A stretch of 64,000 bases of DNA, taken from positions 44,846 to 108,845 of the forward strand of contig JAHEZL010000017.1 of assembly GCA_023251095.1 (NCBI GenBank). The letters run 5' to 3'. How positions within the stretch are numbered: position 1 is the first letter of the stretch; each line of letters begins with the position of its first letter. This DNA is from Flavobacteriales bacterium (GTDB lineage: Bacteria > Bacteroidota > Bacteroidia > Flavobacteriales_C > GCA-002722245). Below, piece after piece: positions 52,900 to 60,307 of the stretch. The position numbers were made by a program, and so were the translations under genes. A model generated the notes under the pieces. It was not told the origin of the DNA. It worked only from the letters and a program-made list of their open reading frames with translations, and ran no database searches.

Positions 52900-53754
52900 A
52901 TGCGCATTATAGCACTTTTCATATTTACTTTTTTTACCACAGTGCTTGCAGCGCAAAAAGTTCCCTGCGATAAAATCCCTCATCTAAACATCCTTTCCGA
53001 AGAACCTCTTTCTTTTAATATAAATAAAAAACAGATTTTTTGGTTTGATGTGGACAGCTCCTTTTACGATATGAAATTTTTGGTGGACTCCTCCTGTCAC
53101 ATGGAATATGATTTTTACGATTACGCCAAATACTGCTCGGCAGGAACCGATTCTCTTATACCACGAATTGGTTTTACCACTTTTGAAAGAGCATTGGAAA
53201 CCGAAGAAATTTTAAACGGACAATGTTTTTGTGCCACCTGCTCGCAAAACCACAGGATTCAACTGGATCACGGGAAAAAATTCGTGGTAGTATTGCAAAC
53301 CGATTGCGACACCGTGTTTTTAGATACGCGTATTACCGATGATATCCTTGCCCTGCAAAAAGAAAAAAAATTAAAATGGTATCAGAAAAAATACAAAAAA
53401 GGCGACAAGCTGGTATTGAACAACATTTTATTTCAGGCTAATTCCACCACGATGATAGCCCGCTCCAAATCGGAATTAACGAGTTTATTGTATCTGATGC
53501 GCAACAATCCGACTTTGAAAATTGAGATTCACGGACACGTGAACGCACCCAAAGAAAAAAATTCCGATTACAACTTACAACTCTCTGAAGGCCGCGCCAA
53601 AGCCATTTACGATTATCTTATCAAAAACAGAATTGAGGCTTCCCGCATCGGTTACAAAGGTTTCGGGAACACTCAGATGATTTTTCCAAATGCCAAAACT
53701 GAACTGGAAATGAAATTCAACCGAAGGGTGGAAATTTTGGTAACAGGAAATTAA
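52900..53754 (+). CDS. OmpA-like protein with CxCxxC motif, second of a tandem pair
   Basis: A 284-residue exported protein (signal peptide about 1-18) with an extra N-terminal region (about 20-100) that has no known family. It then shares the arrangement of its neighbour: GQCFCATCSQNHR gives Cys109-x-Cys111-x2-Cys114, followed by a basic linker and an OmpA C-terminal domain (about 175-284, 'NPTLKIEIHGHVN', 'LSEGRAKAIYDYLIKNRI', 'NRRVEILV'). It is probably a paralogue that gained or kept a longer N-terminus. Starts 63 bases after its neighbour. Confidence 0.85.
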   Translation: MRIIALFIFTFFTTVLAAQKVPCDKIPHLNILSEEPLSFNINKKQIFWFDVDSSFYDMKFLVDSSCHMEYDFYDYAKYCSAGTDSLIPRIGFTTFERALETEEILNGQCFCATCSQNHRIQLDHGKKFVVVLQTDCDTVFLDTRITDDILALQKEKKLKWYQKKYKKGDKLVLNNILFQANSTTMIARSKSELTSLLYLMRNNPTLKIEIHGHVNAPKEKNSDYNLQLSEGRAKAIYDYLIKNRIEASRIGYKGFGNTQMIFPNAKTELEMKFNRRVEILVTGN

Positions 53755-53814
53755 AACGCTCTCAGGCATGAAGCTTTAGCTGAAGCCTGAAAAGCAAAAA
53801 CTTGAATAAAAAAT

Positions 53815-54786
53815 ATGCTTCCCTTTTTTCAAAGAATAGTAGTTAAAGCCGCAGTGATTCTCTTCAAGAGAAGCTTTAAGGAAGGCGGCGGACAAGGCGA
53901 CCTAAAACAGCAATCGCGACACAGGGTAGTATCACTGGCCTACATCATCAAGGGGTTTTTGCTGATTAGCTTAGGGGTATTCTCGGCGGCTTTCGGACTC
54001 AAAAGTTTTCTCTTGCCTACGGGTTTTGTGGATGGCGGGATCACGGGAATCTCGCTGCTCGTAAATAAATTCACAGGCTATTCTCTTTCACTCATCATCA
54101 TCTGCATCAATATTCCTTTTATTTTATTTGCTTTTTCTCAGGTAGGTAAACGCTTCGCGGTGCGCAGCATCGTTTCTATTCTGGGTTTGGCCTTAGTGAT
54201 TGCTACTGTTGATTTTCCTGAAATCACTAAAGATAAATTGCTGGTAGCGGTTTTCGGCGGATTTTTTCTGGGGGCGGGAATCGGTTTATCCATGAGGGGT
54301 GGCGCCGTTTTAGACGGCACGGAAATTCTGGCTATTTACGCTAGTAGAAAACTGGGCTTAACCATCGGTGACGTCATCATTGTATTCAACATCATCATTT
54401 TCCTCTCAGCCATCTTCGTACTTCCTAAAATTGAATACGCCCTCTACTCCATGGTGACTTATTTCATTGCTTCCAAAACTGTTGATTTCATTGTGGAAGG
54501 TGTGGAAGAATACATTGGTGTCACCATTATTTCGTCCAAACATGAAGCCATTCGCCTAATGGTGATAGAGGAACTGGGGCGTGGAGTAACCATTTATCCG
54601 GCAACAGGAGGTTATGGTACCCACGGCCACGCTAAAAATTATTCGGTGGTGTATACCATTATTACCCGTTTGGAAATCGCCCGACTTCGTAAGGAAGTAG
54701 ATGAAATTGACGCCAACGCCTTCATGGTGATGACCAGCGTAAGAGACATCAAAGGCGGAATGATTAAAAAAAGAGTGTTGAAGTAG
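53815..54786 (+). CDS. YitT family membrane protein
   Basis: A 323-residue membrane protein. After a basic N-terminus come five or six helices (about 45-215) of the YitT (DUF161) type, with 'PTGFVDGGITGISLLVNKF' and 'GAGIGLSMRGGAVLDGTEIL'; the last ~100 residues are a DUF2179 domain ('GRGVTIYPATGGYGTHGHAKNYSVVYTIITR'), which in crystal structures binds nucleotides or ions. Function is unproven; a transporter role is commonly assumed. It stands alone between the OmpA pair and proS. Confidence 0.92.
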   Translation: MLPFFQRIVVKAAVILFKRSFKEGGGQGDLKQQSRHRVVSLAYIIKGFLLISLGVFSAAFGLKSFLLPTGFVDGGITGISLLVNKFTGYSLSLIIICINIPFILFAFSQVGKRFAVRSIVSILGLALVIATVDFPEITKDKLLVAVFGGFFLGAGIGLSMRGGAVLDGTEILAIYASRKLGLTIGDVIIVFNIIIFLSAIFVLPKIEYALYSMVTYFIASKTVDFIVEGVEEYIGVTIISSKHEAIRLMVIEELGRGVTIYPATGGYGTHGHAKNYSVVYTIITRLEIARLRKEVDEIDANAFMVMTSVRDIKGGMIKKRVLK

Positions 54787-54859
54787 AAGTAACTCATGAC
54801 AGAGGATCTAGAGTCGCAATGGAAATTATCAAGTAGTTTTCTCTTTCGGGTTTAAAGCT

Positions 54860-54867
54860 TATTTTTG
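54860..54867 (+). promoter_or_regulatory. Bacteroidota -7 box for proS
   Basis: TATTTTTG, a perfect TAnnTTTG match, 18 bases before the ATG at 54886. Because it overlaps the possible upstream TTG at 54865, it supports the start at 54886. Confidence 0.6.
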
Positions 54868-54885
54868 CCGCTCAATCACAATATC

Positions 54886-56127
54886 ATGAAATACTCCAAA
54901 GCATTTATCCACACCGAAAGAACGGTCAACGAAAAACTCGACGCCACCAGTCACAAACTCTGTATACAAGCCGGATTGATCCAACAGGTATCAGCAGGTT
55001 TATATAATTTTCTCCCTCTCGGAAATAAAGTATTGCAAAAAATTGAAACGGTAATTCGTGAAGAACTGGACGCCATAGGTTGCCAGGAAATAGCGATGCC
55101 TATTGTTCAACCGAAAGAATTGTGGGTGGAATCAGAAAGATGGAATGCCTATGGAAAAGAGATGTTGAAATTCAAAAACCGTGATGAAAGAGAGTTTTGT
55201 TTCGGACCGACACATGAAGAAGTGGTGATTGATTTGGCCCGTTCAAAAGTATCTTCTTACAAGCAATTTCCATTTACCTTATACCAAATCGGAAGAAAAT
55301 TCCGTGATGAAATGCGTCCGAAAAACGGCCTCTTACGCGGAAAAGAATTCATGATGAAAGATGCTTACAGCTTTCATACATCCAACGAAGATTTAGATAG
55401 AGAATACAATGCTTTGCGCGATGCTTACTTTGCGATTTTCAAACGCTTAGGCTTAAAAGTAATTGGCATTGCTGCTGATCCCGGCGAAATTGGCGGAGAT
55501 GGTTCAGAAGAAATTGTAGCACTATCTAAATTCGGTGAAGATTATTTCATTGAGCAAAACGGCGTTGTTGTAAAAATTGAAGAGAACGAAGTAGAGAAAT
55601 ATTCAGCTACTCATGAAATATTCAGAGGGATTGAAGTCGGTCATATTTTCAAACTCGGCACAAAATATTCTGCTGCGATGAATTTCAACTTCGTGAACAA
55701 AGAAGGGAAAAAAGAACCTGTTGTAATGGGTTGTTACGGAATTGGTGTAAGCAGAATCATCAACGCCATCATTGAACAAAACAACGACGAAAAAGGCATC
55801 AAGTGGCCTGTTGCTGTTGCTCCTTATCAATTGTCCATCATTCCTTTGAAATACGCAGGCTCTGAATTTGAAGCTATAGTTGACGAGTTCGACAAAGCTT
55901 TCACTAAAGCTTGTGTTACCACATTAGTTGACGACCGTGACCAAGGCATGGGCGTTAAAATCAAAGATTCAGATTTAATTGGTATTCCTTTCAAAATCAT
56001 TATTGGCCGCCGATTCAACGAAGCCAAAGAATTTGAATTGGAGATTCGCGCAACGGGCGAGAAAAAAGTGATGACTTATAACGGTAAAGAAACGATTAAG
56101 GAAATCACTTCATTGATTCACGGGTAA
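54886..56127 (+). CDS. proS: Prolyl-tRNA synthetase, short bacterial type
   Basis: A 413-residue class II synthetase that charges tRNA-Pro. Motifs are those of the bacterial form: 'QAGLIQQVSAGLYNFLPLG' near the start, 'WNAYGKEMLKFKNRDERE', motif 2 'IGRKFRDEMRPKNGLLRGKEFMMKDAYSF' (in pieces, about 133-160), motif 3 'GCYGIGVSR' (about 285-293), and a C-terminal anticodon-binding domain. It lacks the ~180-residue editing insert of the E. coli enzyme (572 residues) and resembles the short alphaproteobacterial form. Bacteroidota usually have the archaeal-type enzyme of about 490 residues, so this is an unusual version for the phylum. Confidence 0.93.
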   Translation: MKYSKAFIHTERTVNEKLDATSHKLCIQAGLIQQVSAGLYNFLPLGNKVLQKIETVIREELDAIGCQEIAMPIVQPKELWVESERWNAYGKEMLKFKNRDEREFCFGPTHEEVVIDLARSKVSSYKQFPFTLYQIGRKFRDEMRPKNGLLRGKEFMMKDAYSFHTSNEDLDREYNALRDAYFAIFKRLGLKVIGIAADPGEIGGDGSEEIVALSKFGEDYFIEQNGVVVKIEENEVEKYSATHEIFRGIEVGHIFKLGTKYSAAMNFNFVNKEGKKEPVVMGCYGIGVSRIINAIIEQNNDEKGIKWPVAVAPYQLSIIPLKYAGSEFEAIVDEFDKAFTKACVTTLVDDRDQGMGVKIKDSDLIGIPFKIIIGRRFNEAKEFELEIRATGEKKVMTYNGKETIKEITSLIHG

Positions 56128-56136
56128 TTTTCACAC

Positions 56137-56272
56137 GCTCCGCGCTCACGGCTTCGCCGGCGCGGAATCTTTTTTCTTACGAAGCTTTGCTTCGTTTTAT
56201 TTATCACTGAAAATACGAGGCTAAGCCTCTAAATAAATAAATTCCGCGCCGGCGAAGCCGTGAGCGCGGAGC
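56137..56272. repeat. CGCG-type palindromic element, intact copy
   Basis: Perfect 32-base inverted arms (left starts GCTCCGCGCTCACGG, right ends CCGTGAGCGCGGAGC) around a 72-base centre containing two small hairpins, GAAGCTTTGCTTC and GAGGCTAAGCCTC. It lies between convergent proS and the UPF0316 gene. The copy at 34229-34627 carries an insertion at GGCTAAGCC, which occurs once here (56219-56227). Confidence 0.9.
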
Positions 56273-56286
56273 ACACCCTAACTACC

Positions 56287-56862
56287 CTACTTCTGCTTTC
56301 CTAAGTTTCTTATTGAAAAAAGACCTCTCTGATTTCGTTGCGTAAAAATTCCGTTTTTAGTATTGCGGATATCCTCTATGGAGTAGAAAGCATTGGGATT
56401 GTATTGTTCCACCAATTGTATGATATTCTTCACTTGTTTGCGTCGAGCAATGGTAAAAATAATTTTCACCGGTCCGGCTGATCCATGCCCGTCCACTATA
56501 GTAGCTCCATGATTGGCAATACTCAATTGTTTCATGAGTGTATCGCTATTGCTGTCAGTAATAATCTGAACGATTTGTAAACCTAAGGCCAATCTTTCTT
56601 CCAATCTTAAACCGATATAATTTCCCGTTGCAAATCCGGCAGCCCATGCGATGTAATGCGGCCAGCTGTTGGCCGCCATCATAATTTGTTTGGCCACCAT
56701 AATCCAAATCAATACTTCAAAAAACCCCAGCAAAGGTGCCAGATTTTTAAAGCCACGAGAGACGAATACGTGTCGCAGTGTGCCTAAAGTAACGTCGGTT
56801 ACTCTTGAAAAGAAAATAATGAGAGGAAGAAGTATCCAGTTGTAATAATCGAAATCGTGCAC
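56287..56862 (-). CDS. UPF0316 (DUF2179) membrane protein
   Basis: A 191-residue membrane protein of the UPF0316 group: three helices in residues ~8-90 ('FSRVTDVTLGTLRHVFVSRG', 'FFEVLIWIMVAKQIM', 'YIAWAAGFATGNYIGLRLEERLALG') followed by a DUF2179 domain (about 95-175, 'GATIVDGHGSAGPVKIIFTIARRK'). The C-terminal tail is basic. Function is unknown; DUF2179 domains also occur in the YitT protein two genes upstream. Confidence 0.9.
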   Translation of the reverse strand: MHDFDYYNWILLPLIIFFSRVTDVTLGTLRHVFVSRGFKNLAPLLGFFEVLIWIMVAKQIMMAANSWPHYIAWAAGFATGNYIGLRLEERLALGLQIVQIITDSNSDTLMKQLSIANHGATIVDGHGSAGPVKIIFTIARRKQVKNIIQLVEQYNPNAFYSIEDIRNTKNGIFTQRNQRGLFSIRNLGKQK

Positions 56863-56943
56863 AGCTAATTTTTAATTAAAATACAAAGGATTAAAAAGCC
56901 GTGCCGCTGCTACAAGGTTAATTTATCAAACAGACTTTGTTAG

Positions 56944-57396
56944 TCAGGGGTAATTCACCGGAGGAAGAGCGGTAAAAGATTTGACAATCATTTTTTTCTT
57001 TTTGTGATGGATATGGTAAACCACCAAAGCCGCGCCATTGAACTTCGGCATGGGTTTTTGCTTTTTTACGATAGTGTCTCCTTCAACAGGATAAGAACAT
57101 TGAAAAAAGGATTCTGCCACTATTAAAGAAATATGATTTTTATCGCGTTTGAACCAAAAAGCAGTGTGAGATGCATCATTAGAATTAATGGTTTTGTAAG
57201 CCTGATTGTTGATGTAAATTGAGTCGATGACTATAGAATCCTTCGGTGAGCAAATAAATTCCATGAAATAATTGGTACCCACATGTCCGGCAATACCACC
57301 GCTCCAATGTTGTGCTGTAGCGGTATTCAGCTTAAAGCCTTTTTGTGAAAAACCAAAAAACGGAAAAAGTAAAAATGTAAAAATCAGCCATCTCAT
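56944..57396 (-). CDS. Small exported protein, unrecognised
   Basis: A 150-residue protein with a signal peptide (MRWLIFTFLLFPFFGFSQ). The rest is beta-rich ('YFMEFICSPKDSIVIDSIYINNQAY', 'TAFWFKRDKNHISLIVAESFF') and ends with a basic stretch, HIHHKKKKMIVKSF. The start at 57396 is chosen because it gives the signal peptide; an upstream frame to 57471 overlaps the tsaB start. It is divergent from tsaB. No family known to me. Confidence 0.75.
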   Translation of the reverse strand: MRWLIFTFLLFPFFGFSQKGFKLNTATAQHWSGGIAGHVGTNYFMEFICSPKDSIVIDSIYINNQAYKTINSNDASHTAFWFKRDKNHISLIVAESFFQCSYPVEGDTIVKKQKPMPKFNGAALVVYHIHHKKKKMIVKSFTALPPVNYP

Positions 57397-57432
57397 GTTT
57401 TGAATATAATAAGAATCATGCCACAATATGCT

Positions 57433-57440
57433 TATTTTTG
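57433..57440 (+). promoter_or_regulatory. Bacteroidota -7 box abutting tsaB
   Basis: TATTTTTG, a perfect TAnnTTTG match, ending only five bases before the ATG at 57446. As at 5843, the transcript would start at or beside the start codon. Confidence 0.55.
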
Positions 57441-57445
57441 CTGCC

Positions 57446-58132
57446 ATGGCCATCGTCCTCAATATAGACACAAGTACTAAGATTTGCTCTGTAGCAGTAG
57501 CGAAAGACGGCGTTTTACTGTGTTTAAAAGAAGAGTACGATGAAAACTATTCCCACGCCGAAAAGCTCAATGTATTCATTGAAGCTGCATTGGCAGAAGC
57601 CAAAATTTCTTTGAAGGATTTAAATGCAATTGCAGTGAGTAAAGGTCCGGGAAGCTACACGGGGTTGCGCATTGGCGTTTCAACTGCGAAGGGATTGTGT
57701 TTTGGATTGGGGATTCCTTTAATCGCAACAAACACTTTAAAAGCTTTAAGTTTTGGTGCGACCACCCATCCCGAATTTACCGCAGGATCTCTGCTCTGCC
57801 CTATGCTGGATGCGAGACGCATGGAAGTTTACTCACAAATTTTTGATGAGAAATTAAAGGAAGTCCGCGGTATAGAAGCACAAATCATTGATGAAAATTC
57901 TTTCTTTGCTTCCACTCAAAAAATGTTCATTTTCGGAGATGGTGCAAAAAAATGTCTTTCTGTTTTATCTAATTCCAATATTCATTTCCTTCCTGATATT
58001 CAAACTTCAGCGCAATGGATGATTCCATTTTCTGAAGAACAATTCAACGCAAAAGCCTTTGAAGACGTAGCTTACTTTGAGCCTTTTTATTTGAAAGATT
58101 TTATTGGCGGGCCGAAGAAAAAAGAAAATTAA
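57446..58132 (+). CDS. tsaB: tRNA threonylcarbamoyladenosine biosynthesis protein TsaB
   Basis: A 228-residue cytoplasmic ASKHA-fold protein, partner of TsaD in making the t6A base of tRNAs that read ANN codons. 'VLNIDTSTKICSVAV' opens the protein, and 'VSKGPGSYTGLRIGVSTAKGLCFG' at about 64-87 is the family mark. ATG 57446 is used because the -7 box occupies the bases before it; the longer frame from 57428 is not credible. Its last four bases overlap the convergent VanW fusion gene. Confidence 0.94.
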   Translation: MAIVLNIDTSTKICSVAVAKDGVLLCLKEEYDENYSHAEKLNVFIEAALAEAKISLKDLNAIAVSKGPGSYTGLRIGVSTAKGLCFGLGIPLIATNTLKALSFGATTHPEFTAGSLLCPMLDARRMEVYSQIFDEKLKEVRGIEAQIIDENSFFASTQKMFIFGDGAKKCLSVLSNSNIHFLPDIQTSAQWMIPFSEEQFNAKAFEDVAYFEPFYLKDFIGGPKKKEN

Positions 58133-59862
58133 GCTGATAATTTTCTTAATTGAAGAACTACCTCCTTCTTCAGGGCATCGTAATCACCAACAGGAAGTAT
58201 GGTTAAATTTTCCCTCGGAGCAAGACCTGCTGCTGCTGTTGTAATCACCGGAATTCCTGCAGAAATAGCTTTTAACAATAAGCGGGGCTGGTGTTCAACA
58301 TAAGCGGGGTAAATAATCAAGCCTATATTTTCGAAAGGATTTTCACCTGCTTTTTCAATTGTTAGTCCTTCCCAAAAATTCTCTGATTCCTTAGATTTTC
58401 CACTTACTACCAGAGATAAATTTAATTCTATCGCTAAGCGCTTCATTTCATAAGCTCCTTTGCGACCCAAAGCAGAAGCAGGGAAAAGTATTTTATTTCC
58501 CATAGCAATTTTCTTTTCCTGTTTCTTTGGAAAAAGCCAGCTCAGTCGAATTACTTTATTATTAAAAACATCGGCGATGCCCTGATGCGGAGTAATGATA
58601 TTTCTTGATTTTGTAAGAGCCATGCTTTCTAAGTCCATTATTTCCTGAGGTGCCCGAAAATCGTTCAGAGTTTTACTCTCAGGATATTTTTGATGCGCCA
58701 GATCCAGTGTTTCGTGAAGCTTTTCCATTGGCAAACGACTCATCAAAACATCAAAAGTGCGACCGCCAAATATTCCGCTCTCCCAAGCGTAGGGCAATAA
58801 ATTTTGAGAAATTACTATATGTGAACTTTCAACGGGAATGTGTTTCAGCAGCGCTTCTGCCACTTTCTTATCGTAGCGAAGCATTAAAGAAAAAGCATTG
58901 TTTTTAGAATTTGAAAACCGGAGTTTTATCGCTCTTTCAAAAGCTGTAAAAGGAACCGACTTAGTGTTTTTAGCAGAATTGACAGTCCAATTGTAACGAT
59001 TGGTTTTCACTAATTTATTTTTCTTGAGTGGAAGCAAAAAGAAATCTTTAGCGCTTGAAATTGATTTGATGTAATCATCGTACTCGTTCCATTTATCATC
59101 CAGAATAAAAGTAGTAATGGCATTTTCCTGTTTCACAGAACTCCTGTCGGGATGTTTATAACAGCTGAAATTTCCGCAGGAATAGCAATCGTTCAATTTT
59201 GAAGAAGGGACTGTATTTATTGGAGAATCATCAGAAACAGGATCTGTTTCAGCACTTTTAAATTTCACGATCAACTGATCGGAAGTAATGTCAATTTCAA
59301 TGCGAAAAGGTTGAGCGGATTTGAAACGCAAATCCACATAATTCCATTTCACGGTGGCATCTCTGCCTTGCTCAGCCAAAGAACCTTTAATAACTCTGGT
59401 GTGTTGGTGGCGTTCAATAATTTCAAAATTAGCTTTCAGGGCCGCATCGTAAAGCGCGTTGGAAAGCTGACACAATCCACCGGCAACGGTTGGTACAATA
59501 CAACCTTCTCTTATCTCACGTCCTATTACATATCCTTTACCAATATTGGGATTTCCGATGTGTTTCCAAAAACTAAAAGTTTTATTGGCGGGAATTTCTA
59601 TTCGATTGATGCGTTGAATGGCGATGCGTAAATTTTCAATTTTTCCGGCGGTTAATATCCAGTTTTGTTCATTGTCGTTTGGATTCCACAAAGCGCTTTC
59701 TGAAAAAGAGATAACCCTTTTATTTTTTAATTTCCCCTCGTCTTTAAAGCGATGTATGGGCGAAAAGGTATTTTGAATTTGTCGCTTTATACTGAACAAC
59801 AAAGACTTAAAACGAAACTTCGTTTCACTGATGAAGCTATGCTTTTCAGTTAGTGTTTTCAT
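58129..59862 (-). CDS. VanW domain fused to a GT-B glycosyltransferase-like domain
   Basis: A 577-residue protein with two halves. Residues ~60-200 are a VanW domain: 'NRIEIPANKTFSFWKHIG', 'GYVIGREIREGCIVPTVAGGLCQLSNALYDAAL' (in pieces), then 'RDATVKWNYVDLRFKSAQPF'. Between the halves is a cysteine cluster, Cys226-x2-Cys229-x4-Cys234 with a following His. Residues ~255-577 look like a GT-B sugar transferase, with 'KILFPASALGRKGAYEMKRLA', 'GLIIYPAYVEHQPRLLLKAISAGIPVITTAAAGL' resembling the donor-binding domain. No signal peptide or membrane segment was seen. VanW has no proven activity, and I have not seen this fusion described. Flanked by convergent tsaB. Confidence 0.82.
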   Translation of the reverse strand: MKTLTEKHSFISETKFRFKSLLFSIKRQIQNTFSPIHRFKDEGKLKNKRVISFSESALWNPNDNEQNWILTAGKIENLRIAIQRINRIEIPANKTFSFWKHIGNPNIGKGYVIGREIREGCIVPTVAGGLCQLSNALYDAALKANFEIIERHQHTRVIKGSLAEQGRDATVKWNYVDLRFKSAQPFRIEIDITSDQLIVKFKSAETDPVSDDSPINTVPSSKLNDCYSCGNFSCYKHPDRSSVKQENAITTFILDDKWNEYDDYIKSISSAKDFFLLPLKKNKLVKTNRYNWTVNSAKNTKSVPFTAFERAIKLRFSNSKNNAFSLMLRYDKKVAEALLKHIPVESSHIVISQNLLPYAWESGIFGGRTFDVLMSRLPMEKLHETLDLAHQKYPESKTLNDFRAPQEIMDLESMALTKSRNIITPHQGIADVFNNKVIRLSWLFPKKQEKKIAMGNKILFPASALGRKGAYEMKRLAIELNLSLVVSGKSKESENFWEGLTIEKAGENPFENIGLIIYPAYVEHQPRLLLKAISAGIPVITTAAAGLAPRENLTILPVGDYDALKKEVVLQLRKLSA

Positions 59863-59906
59863 TTATTCTTAAGTAACATCCTTAAGTGAATCTATGAAAT
59901 AAATGA

Positions 59907-59950
59907 GATTGCTTCAATTTTTGAGTACAAAAATTTTCGCAATGACGTAG
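59907..59950 (+). repeat. Intergenic repeat, 'gattgcttcaatttttgagt' type, copy 3
   Basis: GATTGCTTCAATTTTTGAGT...TTCGCAATGAC, matching the copy at 3001-3050 at all but one or two bases. Confidence 0.7.
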
Positions 59951-60021
59951 AGGGCGGTAGATCCTTCCTTCGTCAGGAGGACATATCCGATACATACTCT
60001 AAAAATGAACTTCACAAAATG

Positions 60022-60178
60022 GGCAGGTAACTTCGTGCGAAGGCCCGAGCCAAGAGGCGGGCCGGCGGTGGCGGGAGCGAAATTTTTCCGTCACCGACGG
60101 ATAAAAAATTTCGTGACGCGGGGAGGAGCATCTCTTGGCTCTTGATTTTTTGTTACTTTTTCATCAAGGAAAAAGTAA
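60022..60178 (+). repeat. Interspersed palindromic repeat family A, copy 3
   Basis: Outer pair CGAGCCAAGAG / CTCTTGGCTC and the last hairpin TTACTTTTTC / GAAAAAGTAA as in copy 1. The inside is different: a CGAAATTTTT / AAAAATTTCG stem with CCGTC/GACGG at its tip, flanked by GC-rich bases. Only the outer framework is shared with the other copies. Confidence 0.82.
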
Positions 60179-60210
60179 GAATATACGAGGCGAAGCCTCT
60201 ACACAAATAA

Positions 60211-60242
60211 ATTCCGCGCCGGCGAAGCCGCGAGCGCGGAGC
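60211..60242. repeat. Solo right arm of the CGCG palindromic element
   Basis: ATTCCGCGCCGGCGAAGCCG then CGAGCGCGGAGC, one base different from the right arms at 34596 and 56241, preceded by GAGGCGAAGCCTCTACACAAATAA as in the other copies' centres. No left arm is present. Confidence 0.82.
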
Positions 60243-60248
60243 GAAGTA

Positions 60249-60289
60249 GAAAAACAAAAAATCCTGTGATTTTTCAACCACAGGATTTT
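60249..60289 (-). terminator. nrdA terminator
   Basis: On the minus strand AAAATCCTGTG pairs with CACAGGATTTT and is followed by TTGTTTTT. It lies about 20 bases after the nrdA stop. Confidence 0.85.
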
Positions 60290-60307
60290 CTTTTTATATT
60301 CTAAAGC

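Larger units (their letters stand above)
59863..60307. other. 445-base gene-free stretch with repeats and the nrd terminator
   Basis: No gene was found. In order it holds a 'gattgcttcaattttt' repeat (59907-59950), family A copy 3 (60022-60178), a solo right arm of the CGCG element (60211-60242) and the nrdA terminator (60249-60289). It separates the start of the VanW fusion from the end of nrdA. Confidence 0.8.
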
